NCBI GenBank assembly: GCA_014378705.1
Contig: JACMND010000050.1
Location: 1-64,000, forward strand
Direction of reading: 5' to 3'
Length of the DNA: 64,000 bases
From: Pedobacter sp.
GTDB taxonomy: Bacteria > Bacteroidota > Bacteroidia > Sphingobacteriales > Sphingobacteriaceae
Below the pieces are notes generated by a model that saw only the letters and a program-made list of their open reading frames with translations, had not been told where the DNA came from and made no database searches. The translations under genes were made by a program, and so were the position numbers. Of the stretch, positions 38,121 to 46,986 are shown piece after piece (the first letter of the stretch is position 1; each line of letters starts with the position of its first letter).

Positions 38121-39281
38121 ATGAAACAATATTTAAGAAAAACGTTTATTTTTTTGGCGATAACAATGGCGTTTGCTTGCAACAGGCCTAAATCATCCAC
38201 AGGAAATGCAGATAAAAACAGTAATCGGTTATCTATTTTAACTGCCAAATTTGATACCCTTATTAATCATAAAGAAGTGAAATTATATACCCTGAAAAAT
38301 AAAAATAATCTGGAAGTGTTAATCACAAATTACGGAGGACGAATTGTAAGCCTCATGGTGCCAGACAGCAGCGGTAAAATGGTAGACGTGGTGGTAGGCT
38401 TCAACGACGTAAAACAATATATAACTTCAACGGAACCGTATTTTGGAGCAACAATAGGGCGTTACGGAAATCGCCTGGCAAATGGAAAATTTACTTTAGA
38501 CGGTCAAACTTATCAGTCATCCACTAATAATGGACCCAACATGCTGCACGGCGGGAAGATGGGCTTTCAATCTAAAATTTGGGATGCCGAACAGCCCAAT
38601 AACCAGACGCTGATACTTACTTACCTATCAAAAGATATGGAAGAGGGCTTTCCGGGTAACCTACAAGTTAAGGTGACGTACTCGTTTACAGAAGATAATG
38701 AATTGAAAATAGGGTATGAGGCAACTACTGATAAAACCACTGTAATTAACCTTACCAATCATGCTTTTTTTAATCTGAATGGCGAAGGAAGCGGAGATAT
38801 TTTAGGTCATGTTCTTCAGATTAATGCCGATAAGTATACCCCGGTTGACTCTACGTTAATACCAACGGGAGAAATAGTAGATGTAAAGGGTACTCCGTTT
38901 GATTTCCGAACCGCAATGCCGATAGGCAATCAAATAAATGAAAAAAACGAACAGCTAAAAAATGGAAAAGGATACGATCATAATTATGTGCTGAACGAAA
39001 CTCAGGCCGGTAAAATGAATAAAGCAGCTAAAGTAACTGGCAACAAATCCGGTATTGTGATGGAGGTTTTTACGGAGGAACCCGGCCTGCAGTTTTACAG
39101 CGGAAACTTTATGCAGAGTAAAAATACTTTCAAAAGCGGTGTCAAAGACGATTTCCGTACAGCATTCTGCCTGGAAACTCAGCATTTCCCCGATTCGCCC
39201 AACCAGCCTAGCTTTCCTTCAACGGTTTTAAAGCCAGGGAATACGTACAAAACCAATTCAATTTATAAGTTCAGCAACTAA
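38121..39281 (+). CDS. Aldose 1-epimerase (galactose mutarotase), lipoprotein-like
   Basis: 'YFGATIGRYGNRLANGKFTLDG', 'LTNHAFFNLNGEG'; lipobox 'MAFACNR'. Confidence 0.95.
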   Translation: MKQYLRKTFIFLAITMAFACNRPKSSTGNADKNSNRLSILTAKFDTLINHKEVKLYTLKNKNNLEVLITNYGGRIVSLMVPDSSGKMVDVVVGFNDVKQYITSTEPYFGATIGRYGNRLANGKFTLDGQTYQSSTNNGPNMLHGGKMGFQSKIWDAEQPNNQTLILTYLSKDMEEGFPGNLQVKVTYSFTEDNELKIGYEATTDKTTVINLTNHAFFNLNGEGSGDILGHVLQINADKYTPVDSTLIPTGEIVDVKGTPFDFRTAMPIGNQINEKNEQLKNGKGYDHNYVLNETQAGKMNKAAKVTGNKSGIVMEVFTEEPGLQFYSGNFMQSKNTFKSGVKDDFRTAFCLETQHFPDSPNQPSFPSTVLKPGNTYKTNSIYKFSN

Positions 39282-39913
39282 CGGTTGTTAAGGGAAACTT
39301 TATAATTAGAAATGTTAAGTTTTTCTGTACAAAAGCTATATTCATTTTCCTGATTAGAGCAAATTATAAGTAGCCGGTTGGCAGAATATTTCTCTATGAG
39401 AGATAAATACCAGCTTATTCCCTGCAGGTCAAGATTCGCTGTTGGTTCATCAAGCAGCAAAACTGGAGTGCCGGCACAAAACGCCAAAGCTAATTTAACA
39501 CGTTGTTTCATCCCGGATGAGAAGTATTTTAAGGCCTTATATTTTATATTTTGTAATTCCAGGAGATCATAAAATGCTTCTAAATCCATTCCATCCCTGT
39601 AGGATTTAAAACTAAAATTGAAACTGGCAATTTCAGGCACGGTAAATTCTTCAATAAGATCAAGGTATGGTGCTGCAAAACTTAGATAAGAATAGACTTT
39701 TTCTATATCAATCGCCTTCTTATTGTCAGAATAAGAAATCGTACCTGCAGAAGCAGTTAAATTTCCGGCTATGATTTGTAAGAGTGTTGATTTACCTGTA
39801 CCGTTAGCACCCAGAATAGCGTATGAATTGCCGGCTTCAAAAACATAAGACAAGTCCTGAAAAACCCAGTCGCGGTTAAAACGGCGGCCAATGTTATCTA
39901 ACGTGATCTTCAT
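39278..39913 (-). CDS. ABC transporter ATP-binding protein with no adjacent permease
   Basis: 'ILGANGTGKSTLLQIIAGN', 'FSSGMKQRVKLALAF', 'VLLLDEPTANLD'; 24 nt downstream of lpxA. Confidence 0.92.
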   Translation of the reverse strand: MKITLDNIGRRFNRDWVFQDLSYVFEAGNSYAILGANGTGKSTLLQIIAGNLTASAGTISYSDNKKAIDIEKVYSYLSFAAPYLDLIEEFTVPEIASFNFSFKSYRDGMDLEAFYDLLELQNIKYKALKYFSSGMKQRVKLALAFCAGTPVLLLDEPTANLDLQGISWYLSLIEKYSANRLLIICSNQENEYSFCTEKLNISNYKVSLNNR

Positions 39914-39937
39914 TTATTTGGGATCAACACAAGTGCA

Positions 39938-40723
39938 TTAACTATTGCCAAAACCTTTCATCACACCCCGGTTAGAGTTACGGATAAAATCAATGATCTC
40001 ATCTCTGATTTCGGTAGGCTGCCGCTCGGTTTCAATAATGTCAAGGGCCTTACTGATATTCAGTTTTTTTAGAAAGATGGTGCGATAAATATCCTGTATC
40101 TCATTAATTTGTTCCGAAGAAAATCCCCTTCGGCGCAAGCCAACAGAATTAATACCAACATAAGATAATGGTTCACGACCTGCTTTGGTGTAAGGAGGAA
40201 CGTCTTTTCTTACCAATGAGCCACCCGAAATAATGGAATGGGCGCCAATGGAAACAAATTGATGAACTGCGGACGCCCCACCGATAAAAGCAAAATCCTG
40301 AACTTCTATATGACCTGCTAACTGTACTGAATTGGCTATAATCACGTTATTGCCGATCACACAATCGTGAGCAATATGAACGTAGGCCATCAAAAGGCAG
40401 TTTTGCCCTATCGTTGTTGTATTTTTATCAAGGGCAGTACCCCGGTTTAAGGTTACACATTCCCTAACAATGGTATTATCGCCAATAGTTACGGTGGTGG
40501 CTTCACCTTTATACTTCATATCTTGTGGTGGTGCGGAAATTACAGCCCCCGGAAAAATTCTGCAATTTTTGCCGATGCGGGCACCTTCCATAATCGTCAC
40601 GTTTGAACCTATCCAACTCCCCTGACCAATTACAACATCCTTATGTATGGTTACAAAAGGTTCTATAACCACATTATCAGCAATTATGGCTTGGGGATGT
40701 ATGTATGCTAAAGGCTGGATCAT
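39938..40723 (-). CDS. lpxA: Acyl-ACP--UDP-N-acetylglucosamine O-acyltransferase
   Basis: Left-handed beta-helix hexapeptide repeats; 'IHPQAIIADNVVIEPFVTIHKDVVIGQGSWIGSNVTIM'; in an lpx operon. Confidence 0.96.
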   Translation of the reverse strand: MIQPLAYIHPQAIIADNVVIEPFVTIHKDVVIGQGSWIGSNVTIMEGARIGKNCRIFPGAVISAPPQDMKYKGEATTVTIGDNTIVRECVTLNRGTALDKNTTTIGQNCLLMAYVHIAHDCVIGNNVIIANSVQLAGHIEVQDFAFIGGASAVHQFVSIGAHSIISGGSLVRKDVPPYTKAGREPLSYVGINSVGLRRRGFSSEQINEIQDIYRTIFLKKLNISKALDIIETERQPTEIRDEIIDFIRNSNRGVMKGFGNS

Positions 40724-42126
40724 GCTTCTTTATTTTCAACCCTTGATATAAGGGCCATCAATTCAGCTTCTACTACAATTTTATCGCCAACCATACCAAT
40801 GCCTTTCATTTGAGCTATTCCACGTCTTATTGGGGCTATCAGATCACATCGGAAAACAATGGTATCTCCCGGAAGGACTTTTCCTTTAAACCTGGCGTTC
40901 TCAATTTTTAAAAGATAGGTAAGGTAATTTTCCGGATCCTTAACTGTATTCAGAACCAAAATTCCACCTGTTTGTGCCATTGCTTCAATTTGTAAAACTC
41001 CCGGCATTACGGGTGCTTCCGGAAAGTGGCCTACGAAAAAAGGCTCGTTCATGGTTACGTTTTTTACACCTACCACATGACTTTTACTAAGCTCGATAAC
41101 TTTATCGATCATTAGCATGGGTGGCCTGTGCGGCAAAATGGCCATAACTTGTACCGTATCGTAAACTGGTGTTGAATTAGGATTGTATTGTTGAACGTGC
41201 TTTTTGCTTTTCTCTTTTCTTATTTGTGCTTTTATCCTTTTCGCGAAAGCTATATTGGCCGCATGACCAGGCCGGGCAGCCATAATATGACCTCTCAAAG
41301 GAACCCCAACGAGGGCAAGATCACCAATCATATCCAGTAATTTGTGCCTTGCAGGTTCATTTTGATGTCTGAGTTGAATATTGTTTAGAATGCCTTCTTT
41401 GGCAACGTCAATATCATCGCGGTTAAATAATACAGCCAGGTGCTTTAATTCTTCCGGGCTCACTTGCTTATCTACTACAACTATCGCATTGTTAAGATCT
41501 CCACCCTTTATCAGGTTGTTTTCAAGTAACATTTCCAGTTCATGCAGAAAGCAAAATGTGCGGCAGGAAGCGATCTCCTTTTTAAATTCTGAAATAGTCG
41601 TTATTGCTGCATGCTGGCTTCCCAAAACCGGCGAATTGTAATCTATCATACAAGTAAAACGGTAATCATCCAAAGGCATGGCTACCATTTCTACTTTTCT
41701 GTCTGGTTCAGAGTAATGGATATTGCAGGGTATATCGTAATAATCCCGGTCTTCTTCCTGTTCTTTAAAACCAATGAATTCTAAAGCTTCGATAAACATT
41801 ATGGCGCTGCCATCCATGATAGGAACTTCAGGCCCATTTAACTCCATTAATATATTATCCACTTCCAAACCAACTAACCCGGCCAAAACATGCTCCACGG
41901 TACTTACACTTGCACCGTTTTGAGTAATCGTTGTTCCGCGAGAGGTGTCTGTAACATTATCTACATCGGCCTCAATAACCGGTTGACCGTTGAGATCAAT
42001 ACGTTTAAACTTGTAGCCATGATTAACAGCAGCAGGCTTAAATGTCATGGTTACCGGCTGCCCGGTATGCAATCCAACGCCTGATAACGATACTTCTGAT
42101 TTTATTGTTCTTTGTTTTACATTCAT
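40720..42126 (-). CDS. lpxC/fabZ: Bifunctional LpxC deacetylase / FabZ 3-hydroxyacyl-ACP dehydratase fusion
   Basis: LpxC half 'QRTIKSEVSLSGVGLHTGQPV' and 'MDGSAIMFIEAL'; FabZ half 'LPHRPPMLMIDKVIEL' and 'GHFPEAPVMPGVLQIEAMAQTGG'. Confidence 0.97.
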   Translation of the reverse strand: MNVKQRTIKSEVSLSGVGLHTGQPVTMTFKPAAVNHGYKFKRIDLNGQPVIEADVDNVTDTSRGTTITQNGASVSTVEHVLAGLVGLEVDNILMELNGPEVPIMDGSAIMFIEALEFIGFKEQEEDRDYYDIPCNIHYSEPDRKVEMVAMPLDDYRFTCMIDYNSPVLGSQHAAITTISEFKKEIASCRTFCFLHELEMLLENNLIKGGDLNNAIVVVDKQVSPEELKHLAVLFNRDDIDVAKEGILNNIQLRHQNEPARHKLLDMIGDLALVGVPLRGHIMAARPGHAANIAFAKRIKAQIRKEKSKKHVQQYNPNSTPVYDTVQVMAILPHRPPMLMIDKVIELSKSHVVGVKNVTMNEPFFVGHFPEAPVMPGVLQIEAMAQTGGILVLNTVKDPENYLTYLLKIENARFKGKVLPGDTIVFRCDLIAPIRRGIAQMKGIGMVGDKIVVEAELMALISRVENKEA

Positions 42127-42153
42127 GATAGGCGCTCAGTTACTAAAAAGCAA

Positions 42154-43200
42154 TTACTGATTTTGGTTGTTAGTTAACTGATTAATCTTAACTTTTAATT
42201 CTTCGATGGTTTTTTCAAGCTCTGGTAAACGTTGAAATACAACCTGAGCCCTCATGTTATTTCCGAAACTAATAGCAGGGGCTCCTGCCCACTTTTTACC
42301 TTCCTCTTCAATGGTTCTGCCAATCCCGCTTTTCGCCTGTATTTGCGATCCGTTTGCGATAGAAATGTGACCTACAATACCAACCTGACCGCCAATTATA
42401 CAATTTTCACCAATTTTTGCACTTCCGGAAATTCCGGTTTGAGAAGCAATGACAGTATTTTTTCCAATTTCAACGTTATGGGCCAGTTGAATCAAATTAT
42501 CCAGCTTAACACCTTTATGGATAATCGTAGAACCCATCGTTGCACGATCTATTGATGTATTAGAACCAATTTCAACGTCGTCTTCAATAATTACATTTCC
42601 TATCTGGCTAATTTTACTGAACGATCCGTCTGGTTGTGGTGCGAAACCAAATCCATCACTGCCAATAACTGTACTTGAGTGAATAATTATGCGATCATGA
42701 AGGACACAATCAGCATAGATTTTAACCCCTGTAAAAAGAGTGCAATCATTTCCTATCTGAACATTATCACCAATGTAGGTTTGAGGATAAATTTTTGTAT
42801 TGTTTCCTATCACCGTATTTAAACCAATATAAGCGAACGCACCTACATAAACATTGCTTCCAATTTTTGCGCTGGGATGAATAAAAGACGGATCTTCAAT
42901 CCCGGTTTTGTCTGATTTTGCGGTGTTAAATTTTTCCAATAAAACAGAAAATGCGCTGTATGCATCCTGTACCCGAATTATAGTGCAGCTTAAAGGACGA
43001 TTTACAACAAAGGTTTCATTCAGAATGACAATAGAAGCATTGGTCTGATACAGAAACTGTTCATACCTGGGATTAGCAAGGAACGATAAGGACCCCTGTT
43101 CTGCATCCTCAATTTTTGCCAGTTGATTAACTGACACATCCGGATTTCCTTCAACAGTACCTTTTAACAAAAGCGCAATCTGATGTGCAGTTAGTTGCAT
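42154..43200 (-). CDS. lpxD: UDP-3-O-(3-hydroxymyristoyl)glucosamine N-acyltransferase
   Basis: 'GSDGFGFAPQPDGSFSKISQIGNVIIEDDVEIGSNTSIDRATMGSTII'. Confidence 0.97.
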   Translation of the reverse strand: MQLTAHQIALLLKGTVEGNPDVSVNQLAKIEDAEQGSLSFLANPRYEQFLYQTNASIVILNETFVVNRPLSCTIIRVQDAYSAFSVLLEKFNTAKSDKTGIEDPSFIHPSAKIGSNVYVGAFAYIGLNTVIGNNTKIYPQTYIGDNVQIGNDCTLFTGVKIYADCVLHDRIIIHSSTVIGSDGFGFAPQPDGSFSKISQIGNVIIEDDVEIGSNTSIDRATMGSTIIHKGVKLDNLIQLAHNVEIGKNTVIASQTGISGSAKIGENCIIGGQVGIVGHISIANGSQIQAKSGIGRTIEEEGKKWAGAPAISFGNNMRAQVVFQRLPELEKTIEELKVKINQLTNNQNQ

Positions 43201-43259
43201 GCGGTAAATTTAAGTGTTATAATGTAAGGAACAAATTTTGTGCTTACTACCTGACGGTT

Positions 43260-44507
43260 TCATTGTAAATCAATATGTTTCAGCTCTTTTAAATAACAGA
43301 GAATATATTTTTTAATTGTTTTAGCCAAAGCAACTAGGTTTGAATCATCTGATGCAAGAGTAATGTCACGGATGCTGCCATCTTTCATTAATAAATTAAT
43401 ATTACCGTCTACAATACTGTAAGCCATATTTTTTATGGTGTCTGTAAAAACGAAATACGAGGCGTCATCTTCCTCTATATTGTAAATTGACATGCTCTCC
43501 TTAACCAGGTCATTTAATTTATAAGCTTCCGGAGGATCATTACTAATTTCTACCTGATATAGGTTGCGTGCAATTAGATGCTTGCAAAGAGTTGAAAGTA
43601 TTACATCACTATGATCTGCCCAGACTTTAATCGAAGTTAAAATATCATGGTCGTCCAGTTGAGAAAACTTATATAGATTTTGAGGGTCTGTTTTGAATTC
43701 TTCTGCGGTTACAGAGTTATTTAAAAAATAAGACAGGCATGGTGTTGCAAACAAGGTAGCTCCGTTTCCGGCAAGTTCTTTTGCACGTTCCAAAATTTTA
43801 ACCAGCATCTGCTCTGCCGCTATTACTGTTTTATGAAGGTAAACCTGCCAGTACATCAATCTGCGAGCAATTAGAAACTTTTCTAACGAGTAGATTCCTT
43901 TTTCTTCAACCACTAACTGCCCGCTGGCAACATCAAGCATTTTAATAATGCGGTCAAAACCTATAACACCTTCAGAAACCCCGGTGAAAAAGCTGTCACG
44001 GTTAAGGTAATCTAAACGGTCAATATCAAGCTGGCCGGATATCAGTTGATGTAAAAAATGTTTTGGATAACGCTTATTGAATATTTCAAGTGCCATATCA
44101 AGTTTCCCACCAAATTGCAGGTTTAGGCTGTTCATCATCAAGGTTGAAATATGTTCATGCGAAATCCCTTCTACCAGTGTATGTTCAAGGGCGTGCGAAA
44201 ACGGGCCATGTCCGATATCGTGAAGCAAAATAGCTATAGTAACAGCTTCTTCTTCGTCTTTGCTGATTATATGTCCTTTGCTTCGGATGGCCTCAACTGC
44301 CATACCCATCAAATGCATGGCACCCAATGCATGGTGGAAGCGGGTATGCAATGCTCCGGGATAAACCAGGTGGGTTAATCCGAGTTGCTTAATATTTCTC
44401 ATTCTTTGCATATAAGGATGCTGAATCAGATCAAAGATCAACTCGGATGGAATGGTTATAAAACCATAAACCGGATCATTTATAATTTTTTTCTTATTCA
44501 ATGCCAA
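43260..44507 (-). CDS. HD-domain phosphohydrolase (dNTPase-like)
   Basis: 'HTRFHHALGAMHLM', 'ILLHDIGHGPFSHALEHTL'; the 44507 start codon is TTG. Confidence 0.94.
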   Translation of the reverse strand: MALNKKKIINDPVYGFITIPSELIFDLIQHPYMQRMRNIKQLGLTHLVYPGALHTRFHHALGAMHLMGMAVEAIRSKGHIISKDEEEAVTIAILLHDIGHGPFSHALEHTLVEGISHEHISTLMMNSLNLQFGGKLDMALEIFNKRYPKHFLHQLISGQLDIDRLDYLNRDSFFTGVSEGVIGFDRIIKMLDVASGQLVVEEKGIYSLEKFLIARRLMYWQVYLHKTVIAAEQMLVKILERAKELAGNGATLFATPCLSYFLNNSVTAEEFKTDPQNLYKFSQLDDHDILTSIKVWADHSDVILSTLCKHLIARNLYQVEISNDPPEAYKLNDLVKESMSIYNIEEDDASYFVFTDTIKNMAYSIVDGNINLLMKDGSIRDITLASDDSNLVALAKTIKKYILCYLKELKHIDLQ

Positions 44508-44665
44508 AGGCTAAGGCACAAAAATTGTTAATTTTAACGAGATTAAGATATTTTAAACTCGGAGTGATCAAATTTGGATTTAAATTAAGGTCTTTCAAAA
44601 ACGTATTTAATATTACTGAAAGAAGAACCATTAAACTTTTTGAAATAAAAATATTCGTAGTAGAA

Positions 44666-44750
44666 AGCCCCCTCTAGCCTACAAGGGAATGCAAGGATTA
44701 GAACGAATAGCGGGATTGTACTAACCGAAATAGGCGGTAATTGCTTTTCT
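44666..44750. repeat. Candidate remnant of a dispersed Bacteroidota intergenic repeat
   Basis: GGATTAGAACGAATAGCGGGATTG core; GCCTA...TAGGC arms; non-coding 424-nt gap. Confidence 0.35.
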
Positions 44751-44931
44751 GATAAAAAATATTTTTGAAAACCAATGTTTAAAATTTTAATTAATGGTAA
44801 GCATTGTTATTCGACTTTGCCCTGCAAGAAAAAAAGTCATTGCTTCAAAAGGTTTAGTAAGAAAAGATAAGCGATAATAACAGATCTCATTAAAATGGGA
44901 AATAAATTTAAACTTTAAAATCCCTTAAACT

Positions 44932-46494
44932 ATGAACAGCACACAGGAAACGAACATATTATGGGCCGATGATGAAATTGACTTGTTAAAGCCTCATATT
45001 TTATTTTTAAATGAAAAAGGGTACAAAATAAAAACCGTAACAAACGGCAGTGACGCGTTAGAGTTATTCAAATCTGATCATTTTGATTTGGTGTTTTTAG
45101 ATGAAAATATGCCCGGACTGACCGGTCTGGAAACTTTGGGCCAGATAAAAAGTATCAACCCTGATGTTCCCATTGTACTTATTACCAAAAATGAAGAGGA
45201 ATACCTGATGGAAGATGCTATCGGTTTTAAAATAGACGATTACCTCATTAAACCGGTAAATCCAAAACAAATATTATTAACCATCAAAAAATTAATTGAC
45301 AATAAACGACTTGTAAGCGAAAAAACGTCTATGGCCTATCAGCAGGATTTCCGGACGATGGGAATGACGCTGAATGAAAACCTGAGTTATACCGAATGGG
45401 TTGATATTTATAAAAAGCTGATTTTCTGGGAGCTTTCTTTACAGAAGCTTGAGGATGCCAATATGCACGAAATATTGACCATGCAAAAGTCGGAAGCGAA
45501 TGTTCAATTTTCTAAATTTATTGAAAAGAATTATTTAGGGTGGCTTAAAGATCCGGATACCGGGCCTGTAACTTCAAATCAATTGATGAAAAAGAAAGTC
45601 TTTCCAGGTATGGAAAGTAACAAGCCTACTTTTTTTATATTGATAGATAATTTAAGATACGACCAGTGGAAGATTATTAACTCTATTTTAAGTGAGTATT
45701 ACCGTGTTGATGAAGAGGACTATTATTACAGCATTTTACCTACAGCTACTCAATATGCGAGGAATGCAATATTTGCAGGCCTAATGCCACTTGAGATGGA
45801 AAAAAGATTTCCGGGCAAATGGCAGAACGATGAAGACGAGGGCGGAAAAAACCTTCACGAAGAAGATTTTCTCGCCGATCAAATTCAAAGGTTGGTAAGA
45901 AAAGATTGTAAATATTCATACCATAAGGTATTAACGTATGATCAGGGTAAAGATATTAACGAAAATATTAATAACCTGATGGGTAATGATTTAAATGTGA
46001 TTGTTTATAATTTCGTTGATATGTTATCGCACGCCCGGACGGAAATGGCCATGATCCGCGAGTTGGCTAATGATGAAGCAGCTTACCGGTCTTTAACTTT
46101 ATCATGGTTTGAACATTCTCCTTTGTTGGAGGTGCTCAAAAAGCTATCGCAAAAAAACATTAAATTAATTGTTACTACAGATCACGGGACCATAAGTGTA
46201 AAGCATCCGAGTAAAGTTATTGGTGACAGAAACACCAATACCAACTTAAGATATAAGCAAGGAAAGAACCTCAATTTTAATCCAAAAGACGTTTTTCATG
46301 TTAAAAATCCGCATGATGCGATGTTACCCAAACTGCATATCAGCTCCAGTTTCATCTTTGCCAAAGAGGATAATTATTTTGTTTACCCTAATAATTACAA
46401 CCAATTTGTAAATTATTTCAATTCCACTTTTCAGCATGGCGGAATCTCACTGGAAGAAATCATCGTTCCGTTTGTGATGTATAGCCCTAAATAA
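44932..46494 (+). CDS. porX: PorX-type response regulator with PglZ/alkaline phosphatase-like domain (T9SS regulator)
   Basis: REC 'ILWADDEIDLLKPHILFLNEKGY', 'LVFLDENMPGLTG'; PglZ 'FFILIDNLRYDQWK', 'IVTTDHGT'. Confidence 0.95.
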   Translation: MNSTQETNILWADDEIDLLKPHILFLNEKGYKIKTVTNGSDALELFKSDHFDLVFLDENMPGLTGLETLGQIKSINPDVPIVLITKNEEEYLMEDAIGFKIDDYLIKPVNPKQILLTIKKLIDNKRLVSEKTSMAYQQDFRTMGMTLNENLSYTEWVDIYKKLIFWELSLQKLEDANMHEILTMQKSEANVQFSKFIEKNYLGWLKDPDTGPVTSNQLMKKKVFPGMESNKPTFFILIDNLRYDQWKIINSILSEYYRVDEEDYYYSILPTATQYARNAIFAGLMPLEMEKRFPGKWQNDEDEGGKNLHEEDFLADQIQRLVRKDCKYSYHKVLTYDQGKDINENINNLMGNDLNVIVYNFVDMLSHARTEMAMIRELANDEAAYRSLTLSWFEHSPLLEVLKKLSQKNIKLIVTTDHGTISVKHPSKVIGDRNTNTNLRYKQGKNLNFNPKDVFHVKNPHDAMLPKLHISSSFIFAKEDNYFVYPNNYNQFVNYFNSTFQHGGISLEEIIVPFVMYSPK

Positions 46495-46518
46495 ACCGTC
46501 GCATGCATATTTACCCCA

Positions 46519-46935
46519 ATGGATATTAATATAAAAACTCTGTCAGATTTGCCAGGTACAGCGGCAGCCATTTTACAAAAATTTCCAAAAGACAGGGTGT
46601 TTATGTTTTTTGCTGAAATGAGTGCAGGTAAAACCACATTTATTAAGGCCATTTGTGCTGAGCTTGGAGTAATGGATCTGGTTTCAAGCCCTACTTATTC
46701 TATTGTAAACGAGTATAATTCAGCTAAAGAAATTATTTATCATTTTGATTTTTACCGTATAAAATCTGAATCTGAAGCTTTTGATATTGGGTTTGAAGAA
46801 TACATTTTTTCAGGAAATTATTGTCTGATTGAATGGCCTGAAAAAATAAAGAATTTATGGCCACCTCATTATTTAAAAATAGAAATTCAGATTGTTTCCG
46901 AAGCCGAAAGATTGATTACCGTTACACCTGAATAA
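46519..46935 (+). CDS. tsaE: tRNA threonylcarbamoyladenosine biosynthesis ATPase TsaE
   Basis: 'FFAEMSAGKTTFIKAICAELGV', 'VSSPTYSIVNEY', 'HFDFYRI', 'LIEWPEKI'. Confidence 0.95.
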   Translation: MDINIKTLSDLPGTAAAILQKFPKDRVFMFFAEMSAGKTTFIKAICAELGVMDLVSSPTYSIVNEYNSAKEIIYHFDFYRIKSESEAFDIGFEEYIFSGNYCLIEWPEKIKNLWPPHYLKIEIQIVSEAERLITVTPE

Positions 46936-46986
46936 TTGGGTTAAGCGTTTTTAATTTAAGTAATTTTAAAAAATACATATTTCCTT

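Noticed and set aside
44508-44660. Short palindrome GTTAATTTTAAC near the HD gene
   Set aside because: Short A/T-rich palindrome, expected by chance in this composition
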